A DNA stretch of 64,000 nt from Burkholderiaceae bacterium 26 (GTDB taxonomy: Bacteria > Pseudomonadota > Gammaproteobacteria > Burkholderiales > Burkholderiaceae). The stretch spans positions 62,001 to 126,000 of the forward strand of contig JYOB01000010.1 in the NCBI GenBank assembly GCA_000955795.1, given 5' to 3'. How positions within the stretch are numbered: position 1 is the stretch's first letter; the number at the start of each line of letters is the position of its first letter. The position numbers and the translations under genes are program-made. Below are positions 13,207 through 23,500 of the stretch, one piece after another. The notes under the pieces are model-generated. The model was not told where the DNA came from. It did no database searches and saw nothing but the letters and a program-made list of their open reading frames with translations.

Positions 13207-14406
13207 GTGAATCCGCGCCTGTCCGCCCTGCAGCCGTATCCGTTCGAGAAACTGAAAGCGCTCGTCAAGGACGTGACGCCCAGCGCCGTCCATACGCCGA
13301 TCAGCTTCGGCATCGGCGAGCCCAAGCATCCGACGCCGGCCCTGGTGAAAGACGCGCTGACGGCGGCGCTCGGCGGGCTGGCGAATTATCCCACGACGCT
13401 CGGCTCCGATGCACTGCGACAGTGCATCGCCGCATGGCTGGAGCGCCGCTACGGCTTGCCGAAGGTCGATCCGGCCACCGAGGTCATCCCGGTCAACGGC
13501 TCGCGCGAGGCGCTGTTCTCGTTCGCGCAGACCGTGATTGACGGAAGCAAGCCCGGCGCGCGCGTGCTGTGCCCGAACCCGTTCTACCAAATCTATGAAG
13601 GCTCGGCGCTGCTGGCCGGCGCCACACCGCTGTTCGCGAACAGCGACCCGGCACGCAACTACGCGCCCGATTTCGCGGCGATCACGCCGGAAGAATGGCG
13701 TAACGTGCAACTCGTCTTCGTCTGCAGCCCGGGCAACCCGACAGGCGCCGTGCTCACGCTGGAAGACTGGAAACAACTCTTCGCGCTGTCCGACGAATAC
13801 GGCTTCGTCATCGCCTCGGACGAGTGCTATTCCGAAATCTATTTCGACGAGGCCAACCCGCCGCTGGGCGCGCTGCGGGCTGCGCATCAGCTGGGCCGCA
13901 GCTTTGACCGCCTGGTGATGTTCTCAAGCCTATCCAAGCGCTCCAACGTGCCGGGCATGCGCTCCGGTTTCGTGGCCGGCGATGCCAAGCTGCTCAAGGC
14001 CTACCTGCTGTATCGCACGTATCACGGCAGCGCGATGAGCCCGTCGGTGCAATCCGCTAGCATCGCTGCGTGGAACGACGAAACCCACGTGCGTGACAAC
14101 CGCGCGCAGTACGTCAAGAAGTTCCAGCAGGTCACGCCGATGCTGGCCGAGGTGCTGGATGTGGCCCTGCCCGATGCGGCCTTTTACCTGTGGGCCAACG
14201 TCAAACGCACAGGCCTGTCGGACACTGAATTCGCACGCCAACTGCTGGCGGCCAAGAACGTCGCCGTGCTGCCGGGCAGCTACCTTGCCCGCGAGGCGCA
14301 CGGCACGAATCCAGGCCAGGGCTATGTGCGCATCGCGCTGGTGGCCGGCGTGGACGAATGCCTGGAAGGTGCCCGCCGGATCGTCGAGTTCTGTCAGCAG
14401 CGCTGA
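13207..14406 (+). CDS. dapC: Succinyldiaminopimelate transaminase
   Basis: This 399-residue PLP aminotransferase of fold type I converts N-succinyl-2-amino-6-ketopimelate to N-succinyl-LL-diaminopimelate. Visible motifs are VCSPGNPTGAV, ASDECYSEIYFDE and the PLP-lysine segment SSLSKRSNVPGMRSG. The GTG start at 13207 begins NPRLSALQPYPFEKL, the usual N-terminus of this family, and lies downstream of TATAAT. dapD follows 42 bases later, which fixes the pathway assignment. Confidence 0.92.
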   Translation: MNPRLSALQPYPFEKLKALVKDVTPSAVHTPISFGIGEPKHPTPALVKDALTAALGGLANYPTTLGSDALRQCIAAWLERRYGLPKVDPATEVIPVNGSREALFSFAQTVIDGSKPGARVLCPNPFYQIYEGSALLAGATPLFANSDPARNYAPDFAAITPEEWRNVQLVFVCSPGNPTGAVLTLEDWKQLFALSDEYGFVIASDECYSEIYFDEANPPLGALRAAHQLGRSFDRLVMFSSLSKRSNVPGMRSGFVAGDAKLLKAYLLYRTYHGSAMSPSVQSASIAAWNDETHVRDNRAQYVKKFQQVTPMLAEVLDVALPDAAFYLWANVKRTGLSDTEFARQLLAAKNVAVLPGSYLAREAHGTNPGQGYVRIALVAGVDECLEGARRIVEFCQQR

Positions 14407-14448
14407 CCCCTTACCCTTTTTCGAATTTCTCCTAGAGCGAACACAGCC

Positions 14449-15276
14449 ATGACGCAACAACTGCAATCCCTGATCGATCAAGCGTGGGAAGACCGCGCCA
14501 ACCTGTCGCCCAAGGCCGCTCCGGCCGATGTTCGTGAAGCCGTCGCCAACGTGATCGGTCAGCTCGATCGTGGCGCGCTGCGCGTGGCCGAGAAGAAGGA
14601 CGGCGAGTGGATCGTCAATCAGTGGATCAAGAAGGCCGTGCTGCTGTCGTTCCGCCTGGAAGACAACGCCCCGATGGCTGCTGGTGGCTTTACGCAGTTC
14701 TACGACAAGGTGCCGAGCAAGTTCGCCAACTACACGGCCGAAGACTTCGCCGCTGGTGGCTTCCGCGTGGTGCCGCCGGCTGTGGCGCGCCGTGGCTCGT
14801 TCATCGCCAAGAACGCCGTGCTGATGCCGTCGTACGTGAACATCGGCGCTTACGTTGACGAAGGCACGATGGTCGACACGTGGGCCACCGTCGGTTCGTG
14901 CGCACAGATCGGCAAGAACGTTCACCTGTCGGGCGGCGTGGGCATCGGCGGCGTGCTGGAGCCGCTGCAGGCCAACCCGGTCATCATCGAAGACAACTGC
15001 TTCATCGGCGCGCGCTCGGAAGTGGTGGAAGGCGTGATCGTTGAAGAAAACTCGGTGATCTCGATGGGCGTGTACCTGGGCCAGTCGACCAAGATCTACG
15101 ACCGCGAAACCGGTGAAGTCAGCTACGGCCGCATCCCGGCGGGCTCGGTGGTGGTGGCGGGCAACCTGCCGTCGAAGGATGGCACGCACAGCCTGTACTG
15201 CGCCGTGATCGTCAAGAAGGTCGACGCGAAGACGCGCGCCAAGGTTGGCCTGAACGAGCTGCTGCGCGGCGATTAA
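14449..15276 (+). CDS. dapD: 2,3,4,5-tetrahydropyridine-2,6-dicarboxylate N-succinyltransferase
   Basis: This 275-residue enzyme catalyses the succinyl-CoA-dependent step of the diaminopimelate/lysine pathway. The C-terminal half is a left-handed beta-helix with hexapeptide-type repeats ([48 protein letters not shown]). It is in the same orientation as dapC and dapE. Codon use appears biased toward a few C/G-ending codons, as in well-expressed genes. Confidence 0.97.
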   Translation: MTQQLQSLIDQAWEDRANLSPKAAPADVREAVANVIGQLDRGALRVAEKKDGEWIVNQWIKKAVLLSFRLEDNAPMAAGGFTQFYDKVPSKFANYTAEDFAAGGFRVVPPAVARRGSFIAKNAVLMPSYVNIGAYVDEGTMVDTWATVGSCAQIGKNVHLSGGVGIGGVLEPLQANPVIIEDNCFIGARSEVVEGVIVEENSVISMGVYLGQSTKIYDRETGEVSYGRIPAGSVVVAGNLPSKDGTHSLYCAVIVKKVDAKTRAKVGLNELLRGD

Positions 15277-15288
15277 GCGCCGGCGCAA

Positions 15289-15317
15289 GGCATGCCTGCT
15301 AGTCTTGCGGGCATGCC
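15289..15317 (+). other. Stem-loop after dapD
   Basis: Two copies of the self-complementary GGCATGCC, 12 bases apart, form a hairpin just after the dapD stop. There is no T-run. It may partly terminate transcription or protect the dapC-dapD mRNA 3' end. Confidence 0.4.
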
Positions 15318-15336
15318 AACCACCTGAAGCGCAGCC

Positions 15337-15750
15337 ATGTCCAAACTCAATGCCAGAGGCACCCGCTTCGGCAAGCTGCGCCAACGCATCATGGGTCTTG
15401 ATCCAAACACCATCGGTACTGTCTTGTCGCTGCTGCCCACTATCCTGGAGCAGGCAAACAAGACCATCGACAAGTTCAAGAACCGCAAGAAAACCGGCAC
15501 CGAACCTGCCCGCGCAGAAGGCGCCGCGCCCGACCCGAATACACGGATTGCCGAGCTGGAAGCGGCGATCCTGCAGCAGGCCGAATCCGTCAAGCTGCTG
15601 GCCGAACAGCACGCCATCACCATCGATGCCCTGCGCGATGAAGCCGCGCGCCTGGAGCGCCGCCTCAAGCGCATGACGTGGCTGGCGTCGGTCGGTTTTG
15701 CACTGGCCGTTGCAGCCCTCGCCTTTGCCCTGCAAGCCTCTCGACACTGA
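15337..15750 (+). CDS. Small membrane-anchored coiled-coil protein, unknown function
   Basis: The 137-residue product is not recognised. Residues 1-50 are basic. A Pro/Ala-rich stretch follows, then a predicted coiled coil (RIAELEAAILQQAESVKLLA and DALRDEAARLERRLKRM). A single C-terminal hydrophobic helix (WLASVGFALAVAALAFALQ) would anchor it with the bulk in the cytoplasm. It lies between dapD and the ArsC-like gene in the same orientation, so it is probably co-transcribed with the dap genes, but nothing in the sequence ties it to lysine synthesis. Confidence 0.65.
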   Translation: MSKLNARGTRFGKLRQRIMGLDPNTIGTVLSLLPTILEQANKTIDKFKNRKKTGTEPARAEGAAPDPNTRIAELEAAILQQAESVKLLAEQHAITIDALRDEAARLERRLKRMTWLASVGFALAVAALAFALQASRH

Positions 15751-15764
15751 TTGCGAATCCCACC

Positions 15765-17298
<1,534 letters not shown>

Positions 17299-17308
17299 GG
17301 TCGCCCAG

Positions 17309-17827
17309 ATGGCGCGCAATGTCGAGATCAAGGCGCGTGTGCGCGATGTGGCAGCCCTCATTGAGCGCGCGGCTGCCATTGCGGATTCGGGCCCCGAACG
17401 CATCGAGCAGGACGACACGTTCTTCGCCTGTGCGAATGGACGCCTGAAGCTGCGGCAGTTCTCGCCCGAGCGCGGCGAGTTGATCCACTACTTCCGCGCC
17501 AACAGCACCGGCCCGCGTGTGTCGAACTACCACATCGTTCCGACCAGCGCGCCCGACGCCCTGCGCGACACGCTGGCCGCTGCCATCGGCACCGCCGGCC
17601 GGGTCATCAAGGTGCGCCAGCTTTATCTCACCGGTCAGACGCGCATTCATGTAGATGCGGTGAAAAACCTCGGCGATTTCGTCGAGCTTGAAGTCGTGCT
17701 GCACGATGCGCAATCCGAAGACGACGGTGTGAAGATCGCCCATCAACTGATGCACTCCCTCGGCATTGCCGAATCCGACCTGCTCGACGTAGCCTACGTC
17801 GACCTGCTCGCTGCCACCCAACGCTGA
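17309..17827 (+). CDS. CYTH-domain protein (class IV adenylate cyclase-like)
   Basis: The 172-residue single-domain protein opens with ARNVEIKARV, the N-terminal strand of the CYTH fold. The usual ExExK motif is partly degenerate here (NVEIK, with the first Glu replaced). Later strands carry paired basic and acidic residues (LKLRQF, IKVRQLYL, FVELEVVL) that in the family line a tunnel binding triphosphate and metal. Known members include adenylate cyclase CyaB and thiamine-triphosphatase. The substrate here is unknown, and the missing first Glu lowers confidence in cyclase activity. Confidence 0.8.
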   Translation: MARNVEIKARVRDVAALIERAAAIADSGPERIEQDDTFFACANGRLKLRQFSPERGELIHYFRANSTGPRVSNYHIVPTSAPDALRDTLAAAIGTAGRVIKVRQLYLTGQTRIHVDAVKNLGDFVELEVVLHDAQSEDDGVKIAHQLMHSLGIAESDLLDVAYVDLLAATQR

Positions 17828-17846
17828 GCCACATTTCACGCCACCC

Positions 17847-18749
17847 ATGACCACGCCTACCCTGCCCGCCTCCCACCCGTTCACGACGGTTCGCGACCTG
17901 CTGCGCTACGCCGTATCGCGCTTCACCGCCGCCGGCCTTGTTTTCGGCCATGGCAGCGAAAACGCCTACGACGAAGCCGCATACCTGATCCTGCACACGC
18001 TGCATCTGCCGATCGACACGCTGGAGCCGTTCATGGACGCGCGCCTGCTGCCCGAAGAAGTCGCTGCCGTGCTCAAGGTGATCGAGCGCCGCGCCGTCGA
18101 CCGCGTGCCCGCCGCGTACATCACGCACGAGGCGTTCATGCACGGCATGCGCTTCTACGTGGACGAGCGCGTGATCGTGCCGCGCAGCTTCATCGGCGAA
18201 TTGCTGGAAGACGGGCTGGAGCCGTGGATTGACCAGGAGGACGGCCCGACCGATGTGCTGGAGCTGTGCACCGGCTCGGGCTGCCTGTCGATCCTGGCTG
18301 CGCTGCAATGGCCCAATGCGACCATCGACGCGGTGGACCTGTCGCCGGACGCACTGGTGGTAGCCAATCGCAACGTCGCGGATTACCACCTGGAGGAGCG
18401 CATCCGCCTGCACGAAGGCGATCTGTATGCGCCGCTGCCGCCGGGCGTGCATTACGACGTGATCCTGACGAACCCGCCGTACGTGAACGAGACGTCGATG
18501 CAGGCACTACCGCCGGAATACCGCGCCGAGCCGCGCATGGCCCTGGCAGGCGGCACCGACGGCATGGACATCGTGCGTCGCATTCTGGCCGACGCACCAC
18601 GCCATCTGAAGCCGCACGGCGTGCTCGTGGTGGAAATCGGCAACGAGCGTGAAAACGTTGAAGCGGCGTTCCCCGATCTTGATTTGGTCTGGCTGCCGAC
18701 AAGCGCCGGCGAAGACCAGGTATTCCTGGTCACGCGCGAGGCGCTTTAA
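17847..18749 (+). CDS. prmB: Ribosomal protein L3 glutamine methyltransferase
   Basis: This SAM-dependent methyltransferase of 300 residues modifies Gln of ribosomal protein uL3. The SAM site is VLELCTGSGCLSILAAL, and the N-glutamine methyltransferase signature NPPYV is present (ILTNPPYVNE). The segment FYVDERVIVPRSFIGELL is the PrmB type rather than the PrmC type that methylates release factors. It is the last gene of the dap-containing plus-strand block. Its TAA lies just 9 bases before the first unit of the phased repeat array. Confidence 0.92.
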   Translation: MTTPTLPASHPFTTVRDLLRYAVSRFTAAGLVFGHGSENAYDEAAYLILHTLHLPIDTLEPFMDARLLPEEVAAVLKVIERRAVDRVPAAYITHEAFMHGMRFYVDERVIVPRSFIGELLEDGLEPWIDQEDGPTDVLELCTGSGCLSILAALQWPNATIDAVDLSPDALVVANRNVADYHLEERIRLHEGDLYAPLPPGVHYDVILTNPPYVNETSMQALPPEYRAEPRMALAGGTDGMDIVRRILADAPRHLKPHGVLVVEIGNERENVEAAFPDLDLVWLPTSAGEDQVFLVTREAL

Positions 18750-18758
18750 GCGCATGGG

Positions 18759-19019
18759 GTTCCGAACTCCACGCACCAGGTTCGGAACCCAACAGGTTGG
18801 CGTTCGGAACCTCATGATCGGGGTTCCGAACCCGGCGTTTCGGGTTCCAGACGCCAACATTGAGGTTCCGAACTCGATATCTGGCGATCGGAACGCCGAG
18901 TCTCCGAGTTCCAAGCCCCACACATCGGGTCCAGAACTCGGTGATTGCCGTTCAGAACCTCATACGCCGAGTGTTGAACCCGCCATTTGAAGTTCGGAAC
19001 CCGGCGCGCTGAGTACAAC
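18759..19019. repeat. Array of about 13 GTTCSGAAC palindromes spaced 21-22 bases apart
   Basis: Units of the consensus GTTC(C/G)GAAC start at 18759, 18780, 18802, 18823, 18844, 18865, 18886, 18908, 18929, 18950, 18971, 18992 and (weakly) 19011. Six are perfect (18759, 18780, 18802, 18823, 18865, 18992); the others carry one to a few mismatches. The mean period is 21.2 bases, two turns of B-DNA, so every unit faces the same side of the helix. The 12-13-base spacers are unrelated to one another. It fills the gap between the convergent prmB and lipoprotein genes. Confidence 0.9.
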
Positions 19020-19051
19020 ACTCGGACAATGCCGCGGTTGCCGCAACGGCG

Positions 19052-19411
19052 TCACGACTTCACCTCGTCACACGCGTCTTTCACGACGCAGATACCAAAA
19101 CGTTTGTCGAATACCTGGCCGCTCGGGCAATGGTCGAAGACCGCCTGCGACTGTGCGTCGCAGGTGGCGTAGGCGGTTGTGCAGTTGGTGCGGACCGGTT
19201 GTTTGGGACCACGGTTGGTGCCGTCGTCCAACATGAAGCGCGCGGATGGCCCGGGGCATTTGAACTCTGCGGCGGCTTTGGCCAGGGCGGCGGCGGCCTT
19301 TTCGACCTTCGACGTCTGCGGCGTAGGCGGATTGGCCGGTGACGGGCGGCGGTCGCAGGCCGTTAGTGCTAGCGCACACAGCAGCATGCTCAGTGTGAGT
19401 GCGCGGGTCAT
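19052..19411 (-). CDS. Small Cys-rich lipoprotein with a chitin-binding type-2 (CBM14/peritrophin-A)-like pattern
   Basis: The 119-residue product has a lipoprotein signal peptide with lipobox LTAC, a Pro/Ala linker, and a C-terminal domain with six Cys at spacings 24, 6, 10, 12 and 5. The last part, CPSGQVFDKRFGIC, matches the CPxGxxFDxxxxxC core of CBM14 domains; only the first spacing is longer than usual. The Cys pattern implies disulfides, fitting the periplasm or cell surface. Polysaccharide (chitin or peptidoglycan glycan) binding is an inference from this pattern. Confidence 0.65.
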   Translation of the reverse strand: MTRALTLSMLLCALALTACDRRPSPANPPTPQTSKVEKAAAALAKAAAEFKCPGPSARFMLDDGTNRGPKQPVRTNCTTAYATCDAQSQAVFDHCPSGQVFDKRFGICVVKDACDEVKS

Positions 19412-19500
19412 GAGGGGCTCCTTCGGGGTTGGATATCCTGAAGTTTACGCTGGGGTTGGCGTTTTTGGTCCACCCCTGTTTCGTCCCCTGCCGGGGCCGA

Positions 19501-19533
19501 CCTACTTTCTTTGTCTTGCCAAAGATAGGTAGG
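19501..19533. repeat. Short inverted repeat of dispersed-repeat type
   Basis: CCTACTTTCTTTG pairs imperfectly with CAAAGATAGGTAGG around a short centre. It abuts the long hairpin at 19552 and may be part of the same non-coding repeat unit. I see no ORF here. Confidence 0.5.
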
Positions 19534-19551
19534 CAAAGAAAGGCGCGCCCG

Positions 19552-19668
19552 AGATGGCGAAAGATTCCTTGAATTTCCGTAACCGGGCGGAGAAGGACCG
19601 AAACTCGCTGCGCTCAGGCAGCGGTCCTTCTTTTTTCCGCCCGCTTACAGAAATTCAAGGCGCCATCT
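19552..19668. repeat. Long imperfect hairpin, probable dispersed repeat element
   Basis: The two arms match in blocks: AGATGGCG/CGCCATCT, CTTGAATTTC/GAAATTCAAG, GTAA/TTAC, CGGGCGG/CCGCCCG and AGAAGGACCG/CGGTCCTTCT. They flank a loop of about 20 bases (19602-19621). The element occupies most of the 325-base gap between the Cys-rich lipoprotein and dppA. It carries no ORF or transposase, so it is best viewed as a MITE- or REP-like palindrome, or a structured RNA. Confidence 0.7.
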
Positions 19669-19736
19669 AGGGCAGGAACGTCAACGGCCAAACCGTCGGG
19701 GTGCGTGCGCTGGCGCTGTGATGTGCTGAGTGACGC

Positions 19737-20552
19737 TTAACGCAGCATCGCGGACATGGCGGAGAGGCTGTTGAGCATGCGCACGGCATGCTCTACGGAG
19801 TCGGCGGCGAAGCGCAGCATCGTGCCGTCTACGCGTTCCAAGGCGGGCCACTGGCAGAACAGGTCAGCCAGTACCGGCGTTTGCGTTTGCAGGCGGCACA
19901 CGATCGGGGCCTGGATGCGCAGCGGCATGCTGAAGTGCCCGCGCTGTACCGTCGCCTTCACCGCTGCGTAAATGGCTTCGCACGACTGCTCTGGCGAGAG
20001 CGATGTCCCTGCATTCTGGCCCTCGGCCTGCTTGGTCTCGACAAACGTGGTGTGCGGGAGCAGCGGCTTCGTTTCTCTGATGAACACATCGTCGCCGCTG
20101 GCAACGGCAACCGGCACGCCACGCTCGCCGGCCAGGGCGCCGTAGAGGCCGGCTTCGCCCAGTTCCTGCTCGTTGAACCAGACGCGCGCAAACGCAAAGC
20201 TGTTGATGGTGTGCGCCAGCACGCCGCGGCTGCCGGCACGGGCGTGGTAGCCGATCATGCAGACGGCGTCGCAGCCGTCCACGCCGGCCATCATGCTCAG
20301 GTAACGCGGCTTGCCGAGCACGAAGCGTGCACGACGGTCGATGGAATCTGGGATGAGGTTGCGGAAACCGCCGTGCGAATCGTTGACGAGCACATCGGTC
20401 GCACCACCGTCGAAGGCGCCACGGACAGCGGCGTCGGCTTCCGCGGTCATCCAGCGGCGGGCGCGTTCGTATTCACCATTGCCGGCGCGCGTCTGCTCGG
20501 GGTGGAACACGTTGGCTACGCCTTCGATGTCGGCGGAAATCAGGATTCGCAT
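19737..20552 (-). CDS. dppA: D-aminopeptidase of the DppA type (peptidase M55)
   Basis: The 271-residue protein begins MRILISADIEGVANV, with Asp8 and Glu10 as the first zinc ligands of family M55. VNDSHGG, IGYHARAG and ASGDD supply further metal and active-site residues. B. subtilis DppA removes D-amino acids from the N-terminus of short peptides. The gene is last in the iaaA-gsiABCD-dmpA-dppA run and 9 bases from the DmpA-like gene, so it likely processes peptides brought in by the transporter. Confidence 0.9.
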   Translation of the reverse strand: MRILISADIEGVANVFHPEQTRAGNGEYERARRWMTAEADAAVRGAFDGGATDVLVNDSHGGFRNLIPDSIDRRARFVLGKPRYLSMMAGVDGCDAVCMIGYHARAGSRGVLAHTINSFAFARVWFNEQELGEAGLYGALAGERGVPVAVASGDDVFIRETKPLLPHTTFVETKQAEGQNAGTSLSPEQSCEAIYAAVKATVQRGHFSMPLRIQAPIVCRLQTQTPVLADLFCQWPALERVDGTMLRFAADSVEHAVRMLNSLSAMSAMLR

Positions 20553-20561
20553 GAGGTCAGG

Positions 20562-21587
20562 TCAGAGCAATTCAGTCAGTGCGCGGCGCGTGTTGCCGTC
20601 GCGGCCGGTGACGGCTGTGGCTTGGAACAGCGCGTGCACGATGGCCTGTTCGACGCTGTCGGCGGCGGCCTGGAACAGCGGGTCGAGAAGCGATTCGTGC
20701 GTCATGGCGACGGCCGGCATGGCGCGGTTGCCTTCGTGCGGCACGGTGTAAGCGGTGGAGAATGCCAGCGCGATATCGCCGCTGCCATGGCCAAAAACAG
20801 AGCCGGTGCGTGCCAGACCGGCGCCTGCGCGCAAGGCGAGACGGCGCAACTGGCGCGCATCCAGCGGCGCGTCGGTGGCAAGCAGCATGATGATCGAGCC
20901 CTTCTCCGGCTCCGGGGTACTTGCGGCCAGCGCTTTCGCCAGATCTGCACCGACATTGCGCCCGCCAAGCGTCAGGTTTTCCGCCACTCCAAAGTTGGAC
21001 AGCACCAGCGCGCCGACCGTGCGTTGCGCGCCGTCAGCGAGCGTCACCACGCGTGACGCAGAACCGATACCGCCCTTCACGCCAAACGACGACATCCCCC
21101 GCCCTGCCCCAACCGCACCTTGCTCGAACGCCTCGGCCGCCGCAGCGTAGGCCGCGTCGTAGTGCACGTCCTGCACAGCAAATGCCTGCAGGTCGTTCAG
21201 ATAACCGTCATTGCATTCGAAGACGAGCGGATTGACGGTCGACCATGCACGACCGATCTGCGGGTTGGCTGCAACAGCCTGGCGGATCTGCGCCTGCGCC
21301 ACGGCGCCCACGGCAAACGTGTTGGTCAGCGCAATCGGCGTTTCCAGCACGCCCAGCTCATCCACCTGCACCAGGCCGATGCTCTTGCCGAAGCCGTTGA
21401 GCACCGCGCTGGCCGCGGGCACCTTGTCGCAGAACGGGTCGCCCGCATGCGGGCGTACCACCGTCACGCCGGTCTGGATGTCACCGCCGGCAATGGTGGC
21501 ATGGCCGACGGCCACCCCGGCCACGTCGGTGATGCTGTTGCGTGCGCCGGCTGGCAATGCGCCGATGTGAGGAAGGCTCAGAGACAT
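20562..21587 (-). CDS. P1-family (DmpA/BapA-like) aminopeptidase
   Basis: This 341-residue N-terminal-nucleophile peptidase starts with the family pattern ARNSITDVAGVAVGH and carries GVTVVRPH, FECNDGYLND and KGGIGSASR, followed by GALVLSNFG. Relatives self-cleave to expose a Ser nucleophile and act on D- or beta-peptides. Which Ser is exposed here (Ser176 in GIGSASR or Ser197 in LVLSNFG) cannot be decided by eye. It lies between the transporter permease gsiD and dppA in one orientation, consistent with cytoplasmic breakdown of imported unusual peptides. Confidence 0.88.
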   Translation of the reverse strand: MSLSLPHIGALPAGARNSITDVAGVAVGHATIAGGDIQTGVTVVRPHAGDPFCDKVPAASAVLNGFGKSIGLVQVDELGVLETPIALTNTFAVGAVAQAQIRQAVAANPQIGRAWSTVNPLVFECNDGYLNDLQAFAVQDVHYDAAYAAAAEAFEQGAVGAGRGMSSFGVKGGIGSASRVVTLADGAQRTVGALVLSNFGVAENLTLGGRNVGADLAKALAASTPEPEKGSIIMLLATDAPLDARQLRRLALRAGAGLARTGSVFGHGSGDIALAFSTAYTVPHEGNRAMPAVAMTHESLLDPLFQAAADSVEQAIVHALFQATAVTGRDGNTRRALTELL

Positions 21588-21596
21588 ATGAACAAC

Positions 21597-22496
21597 TCAG
21601 CGACGGTCGATCTTCGGGTCCAGCGCGTCGCGCAGGCCGTCGCCCAACAGGTTGAATGCCAGCACGGTCAGGAAGATCGCCAGGCTCGGGAAGATGGCCA
21701 CGTGCGGCGCCGTCACCATGTCGGCGCGTGCCTCGTTGAGCATGGCGCCCCACTCTGGCGTGGGCGGCTGTGCGCCCAGGCCCAGGAACGAGAGGCTGGC
21801 CGCGGTGATGATCGAGGTGCCGATCCGCATCGAGAAATACACGACGATGGACGAAATCGTGCCCGGCAGGATGTGCCGCATGATGATCGTCCAGTCGGAC
21901 GCGCCAATGCTGCGCGCGGCTTCCACATACGTCAGGTGTTTGAGCATGAGCGTGTTGCCGCGCACCAGCCGCGCAAATGCCGGAATGCTGAACACCGCCA
22001 CGGCAAAGATCACGTTGATCATGCCGTTGCCCAGGATCGCCACGATGCCGATGGCCAGCAGAATGCCCGGGAAGGCGAACAACACGTCGGAGATGCGCAT
22101 GACGATGCGGTCCCACCAGCCTTCGTAGTAGCCGGCCAGCAGGCCCAGCATGGTGCCTATGATGGCGCCGATGATGACCGACACAAAGCCCGCTTCCAGC
22201 GAGATGCGCGTGCCCATCAGGATGCGGCTGAAGATGTCGCGGCCCAGCGAGTCGACGCCGAACCAATGCTGTGCCGACGGGCCCGCGTTGAGCGCGTCGT
22301 AATCGAAATAGTTTTCCGGGTCGAACGGCACGATGTGCGGCGCGAGGATGGCGATCACCACCAGCGCGATCACGAACACACCGGCGCCCATCGCCAGATG
22401 CTGCCTGCGGAACTTGCGCCAGAACTCCGTCCACGGGGTGCGGACAGGTTCGGTGGTGGCTTGCGGCGCGACCGCCGGGCTTGCGGCTTGTGTCAT
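21597..22496 (-). CDS. gsiD: Peptide/glutathione ABC transporter permease (DppC/GsiD type)
   Basis: This 299-residue inner-membrane permease has an N-terminal cytoplasmic stretch, one early helix, then the five-helix permease domain. The EAA loop is visible as [21 protein letters not shown]. The C-terminal segment [11 protein letters not shown] is characteristic of the DppC/OppC/GsiD family. It pairs with the gsiC permease immediately upstream. Confidence 0.9.
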   Translation of the reverse strand: MTQAASPAVAPQATTEPVRTPWTEFWRKFRRQHLAMGAGVFVIALVVIAILAPHIVPFDPENYFDYDALNAGPSAQHWFGVDSLGRDIFSRILMGTRISLEAGFVSVIIGAIIGTMLGLLAGYYEGWWDRIVMRISDVLFAFPGILLAIGIVAILGNGMINVIFAVAVFSIPAFARLVRGNTLMLKHLTYVEAARSIGASDWTIIMRHILPGTISSIVVYFSMRIGTSIITAASLSFLGLGAQPPTPEWGAMLNEARADMVTAPHVAIFPSLAIFLTVLAFNLLGDGLRDALDPKIDRR

Positions 22497-22506
22497 GGCG
22501 GTCTCC

Positions 22507-23430
22507 TTACTTCTTGTAGCGGATGGTCGGGTTGATCACGGTGTACAGCATGTCCACCACCAGGTTGATCAGGATGAACTCCAGCGAGAACAGCAGCACC
22601 TCGGCCTGGATGATCGGGTAATCGCGCATCTCGACCGCATCCACCAGCAGGCGACCGAGGCCTGGCCAGTTGAACACCTTTTCCACAACGATCGAGCCGC
22701 CGAGGAGGAAGCCGAACTGCAGGCCCATCATCGTCACCACCGGGATCATCGCGTTGCGCAGGCAATGCTTGATGACCACCACCGTCTCGCGCACGCCCTT
22801 GGCACGGGCGGTGCGCACGAAATCTTCCTGCAGCACTTCCACAAACGATGCACGCGTGAAGCGCGCCATCACGGCGGCCACCGCAGCGCCCAGCGTGAGC
22901 GACGGCAGGATGTAGTGCTGCCAGGTGTCCGCACCGATGGCCGGCAACCAGCCAAGCTGGACCGAGAACACTTCCATGAGCAGCATGCCCAGCGCGAACG
23001 CAGGAAACGAGATGCCCGACACGGCGAGCGTCATGCCCAGACGGTCCGGCCACTTGTTGCGCCATACGGCAGACGTGATGCCGATCACCATGCCGAAGAT
23101 CACCGCCCACACCATGCTGGCAATCGTCAGGTTGAGCGTGGGCCAGAAGCGCTCGCCAATCTCTTCGCTCACCGGGCGCTTGGTGCGGATCGAGTTGCCA
23201 AACTCGCCGCGCAGCGCGTTGGCGAAGAAGCGCACGAACTGCTCGTGCATCGGCTTATCGAGCCCGAGATCGGCGCGGACCAGCTCGACGGTGGCCGGGT
23301 CCGCTTCGGGGCCGGCAGCCAGTCGCGCCGGGTCGCCCGGCAACAGGTGCACGAACAGGAACACCAGCACTGCCACGATCAGCAGTGTCGGGATCACGCC
23401 CAGCACACGTTTAATGAAGTAGTTCAGCAT
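22507..23430 (-). CDS. gsiC: Peptide/glutathione ABC transporter permease (DppB/GsiC type)
   Basis: The 307-residue permease begins [20 protein letters not shown] and has the DppB-family signature LPGDPARL after the first helix. The EAA loop is [20 protein letters not shown]. It ends with INPTIRYKK, the usual family terminus. It lies between the substrate-binding protein and gsiD. Confidence 0.9.
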   Translation of the reverse strand: MLNYFIKRVLGVIPTLLIVAVLVFLFVHLLPGDPARLAAGPEADPATVELVRADLGLDKPMHEQFVRFFANALRGEFGNSIRTKRPVSEEIGERFWPTLNLTIASMVWAVIFGMVIGITSAVWRNKWPDRLGMTLAVSGISFPAFALGMLLMEVFSVQLGWLPAIGADTWQHYILPSLTLGAAVAAVMARFTRASFVEVLQEDFVRTARAKGVRETVVVIKHCLRNAMIPVVTMMGLQFGFLLGGSIVVEKVFNWPGLGRLLVDAVEMRDYPIIQAEVLLFSLEFILINLVVDMLYTVINPTIRYKK

Positions 23431-23500
23431 GGCAAATCCACCGCAGGCGGCAATTCAATGGCCCGCGCAACGGGTGCGCGGGCCGGTACGGCAATGAGAC

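Noticed and set aside
18507-18990. Apparent proteins with seven-residue repeats such as FGTPxxx on both strands
   Set aside because: They arise because the DNA array has a 21-base period. They lack ribosome sites and overlap prmB.
18759-19019. CRISPR array
   Set aside because: The units are 9-bp degenerate palindromes with 12-13-base spacers, too short, and no cas genes are present.
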